A stretch of 13,775 bases of DNA. Origin: Candidatus Alloscillospira gallinarum (GTDB lineage Bacteria > Bacillota > Clostridia > Oscillospirales > Oscillospiraceae). The position numbers and the translations under genes are program-made. The notes below the pieces were generated by a model. It was not told where the DNA came from and did not search any database. It saw nothing but the letters and a program-made list of their open reading frames with translations. Below are positions 12,847-13,775 of this stretch, piece after piece; the first letter of the stretch is position 1, and each line of letters begins with the position of its first letter. The stretch spans positions 1 to 13,775 of the forward strand of contig CAJFTV010000080.1 of NCBI GenBank assembly GCA_904420055.1, given 5' to 3'.

Positions 12847-13775
12847 ATGCCTATTAAAATTCCAAATAAGCTGCCGGCCACACAGGTGCTTCAGAATGAA
12901 AATATCTTCGTAATGACGGAGACAAGGGCCATAAAGCAGGATATTCGTCCCCTTCAGATTGCCATATTAAACCTTATGCCCACAAAGATTGTGACGGAGA
13001 CCCAGCTTGCGCGGCTTTTGGGAAACACGCCGCTGCAGGTGGAAATTGAGCTTTTGCAGACATCTACCCATGAGGCGAGGAATACGTCCAAGGAGCACAT
13101 GCTGGCCTTTTACAAGACCTTTGACCAGATTAAGCACAGAAAATTTGACGGCCTTTTAATAACGGGCGCGCCTGTAGAACAGATGCCGTTTGAAGAGGTA
13201 GAGTACTGGGACGAGTTGTGCGAGATAATGGAGTGGAGCAAGACAAACGTTTACAGCACCTTCCATATCTGCTGGGGTGCCCAGGCGGGGCTTTACTACC
13301 ATTACGGCGTGCCGAAGTACCAGCTTGACGAGAAGCTGTTCGGGGTGTTCAGGCACCATGTGGAGTACAAAAACTCAATACTCATGCGTGGATTTGACGA
13401 GGAGTTCATGGTGCCCCATTCCAGGCACACGTCTGTGCGGCGGGAGGACATTGAGAAGGTGCCGGAGCTTAAAATACTTGCCTCATCGGAAAAGGCGGGT
13501 GTATATGCTATTTCAACCCAGGGCGGACGTCAGGTTTTTATAACGGGACACTCTGAGTATGACCGCGACACATTGAAAAGTGAATACATTCGGGATATAA
13601 ATGCCGGCCTTAAAATTAAAGTACCGGAAAACTATTTTCCCGGAGATGACCCGGAGAGAGACCCGATTGTCACTTGGCGCAGCCATGCCAATTTGCTGTA
13701 TTCAAACTGGCTTAATTACTTCGTGTACCAGACGACGCCTTATGACCTTGAGGATATTGATGTACAGGTTGGAAA
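12847..13775 (+). CDS. metA: Homoserine O-acetyltransferase (MetA), 3' end cut by window
   Basis: 309 codons are present before the window ends. MetA proteins are about 300-310 residues and end shortly after the YQTTPYDL motif seen here at 295-301, so only a few residues are missing. It transfers acetyl from acetyl-CoA to homoserine, the committing step of methionine synthesis. Catalytic residues fall at canonical positions: Cys142 in HICWGAQAG, His235 and Glu237 in GHSEYDRDT. Residue 111 is Glu (TGAPVEQM), which published work links to acetyl-CoA use, whereas Gly111 enzymes use succinyl-CoA. GAGGTG at 12831-12836 with a 10-bp spacer supports the ATG. It forms a pair with metY. Confidence 0.95.
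   Translation, partial: MPIKIPNKLPATQVLQNENIFVMTETRAIKQDIRPLQIAILNLMPTKIVTETQLARLLGNTPLQVEIELLQTSTHEARNTSKEHMLAFYKTFDQIKHRKFDGLLITGAPVEQMPFEEVEYWDELCEIMEWSKTNVYSTFHICWGAQAGLYYHYGVPKYQLDEKLFGVFRHHVEYKNSILMRGFDEEFMVPHSRHTSVRREDIEKVPELKILASSEKAGVYAISTQGGRQVFITGHSEYDRDTLKSEYIRDINAGLKIKVPENYFPGDDPERDPIVTWRSHANLLYSNWLNYFVYQTTPYDLEDIDVQVG

Noticed and set aside
1..13775. CRISPR array, prophage, insertion sequence, tRNA or rRNA
   Set aside because: No regularly spaced direct repeats, integrase or transposase frames, or cloverleaf or rRNA sequences were seen.

Overview
The window looks like a chromosomal segment of an anaerobic Clostridia-type Firmicute. This is inferred from strong GGAGG-type ribosome binding sites, sigma-A-like promoters, tight codirectional spacing, mid-range GC with frequent ATA and AGA codons, and gene types common in that class (VanW/G5-like surface protein, DUF169, C_GCAxxG_C_C protein, Glu111-type MetA). 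I cannot name a genus. I see no phage, insertion sequence, CRISPR array, tRNA or rRNA.

Left part (1-4527): the tail of an unrecognised gene and a bidirectional terminator precede a regulon-like cluster. On the minus strand lie an SGNH/GDSL hydrolase and a GntR/FCD regulator. Divergent from the regulator are an enolase-superfamily dehydratase-like enzyme and an APC-family permease. The divergent region holds a very good sigma-A promoter whose -10 box lies inside a perfect 21-bp palindrome. The palindrome core fits the TNGTNNNACNA operator pattern of FCD-type GntR regulators. This is most simply read as a substrate-inducible uptake and catabolism operon. Its substrate is unknown, because the enzyme resembles sugar-acid dehydratases while the transporter resembles amino-acid or amine permeases.

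Middle part (4528-7385): a two-gene unit with its own promoter and a strong terminator encodes a C_GCAxxG_C_C cysteine-rich protein and a DUF169 protein. It faces a monocistronic type I GAPDH on the minus strand, whose cofactor loop resembles NADP-preferring GapB rather than glycolytic NAD enzymes. The GAPDH leader carries an inverted repeat. The AT-rich intergenic region behind it carries three ATTGTA half-sites at 13-bp steps.

Right part (7386-13775): five codirectional genes with gaps of 16-38 bp and no obvious internal terminator. They are a PAS-like/HATPase protein that resembles a histidine kinase but has no phosphoacceptor histidine, a HemW-type radical SAM protein, a membrane-anchored VanW/G5-like protein, an O-acetylhomoserine sulfhydrylase (MetY), and homoserine O-acetyltransferase (MetA, almost complete at the window end). 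MetA has Glu111, the acetyl-CoA signature, so MetA and MetY form a coherent direct-sulfhydrylation route to homocysteine.

The points most worth a second look are the GntR operator-promoter arrangement with its unassigned dehydratase/APC pair, the His-less kinase-like protein, the DUF169/C_GCAxxG_C_C pair, and the GapB-like GAPDH with its unusual leader.
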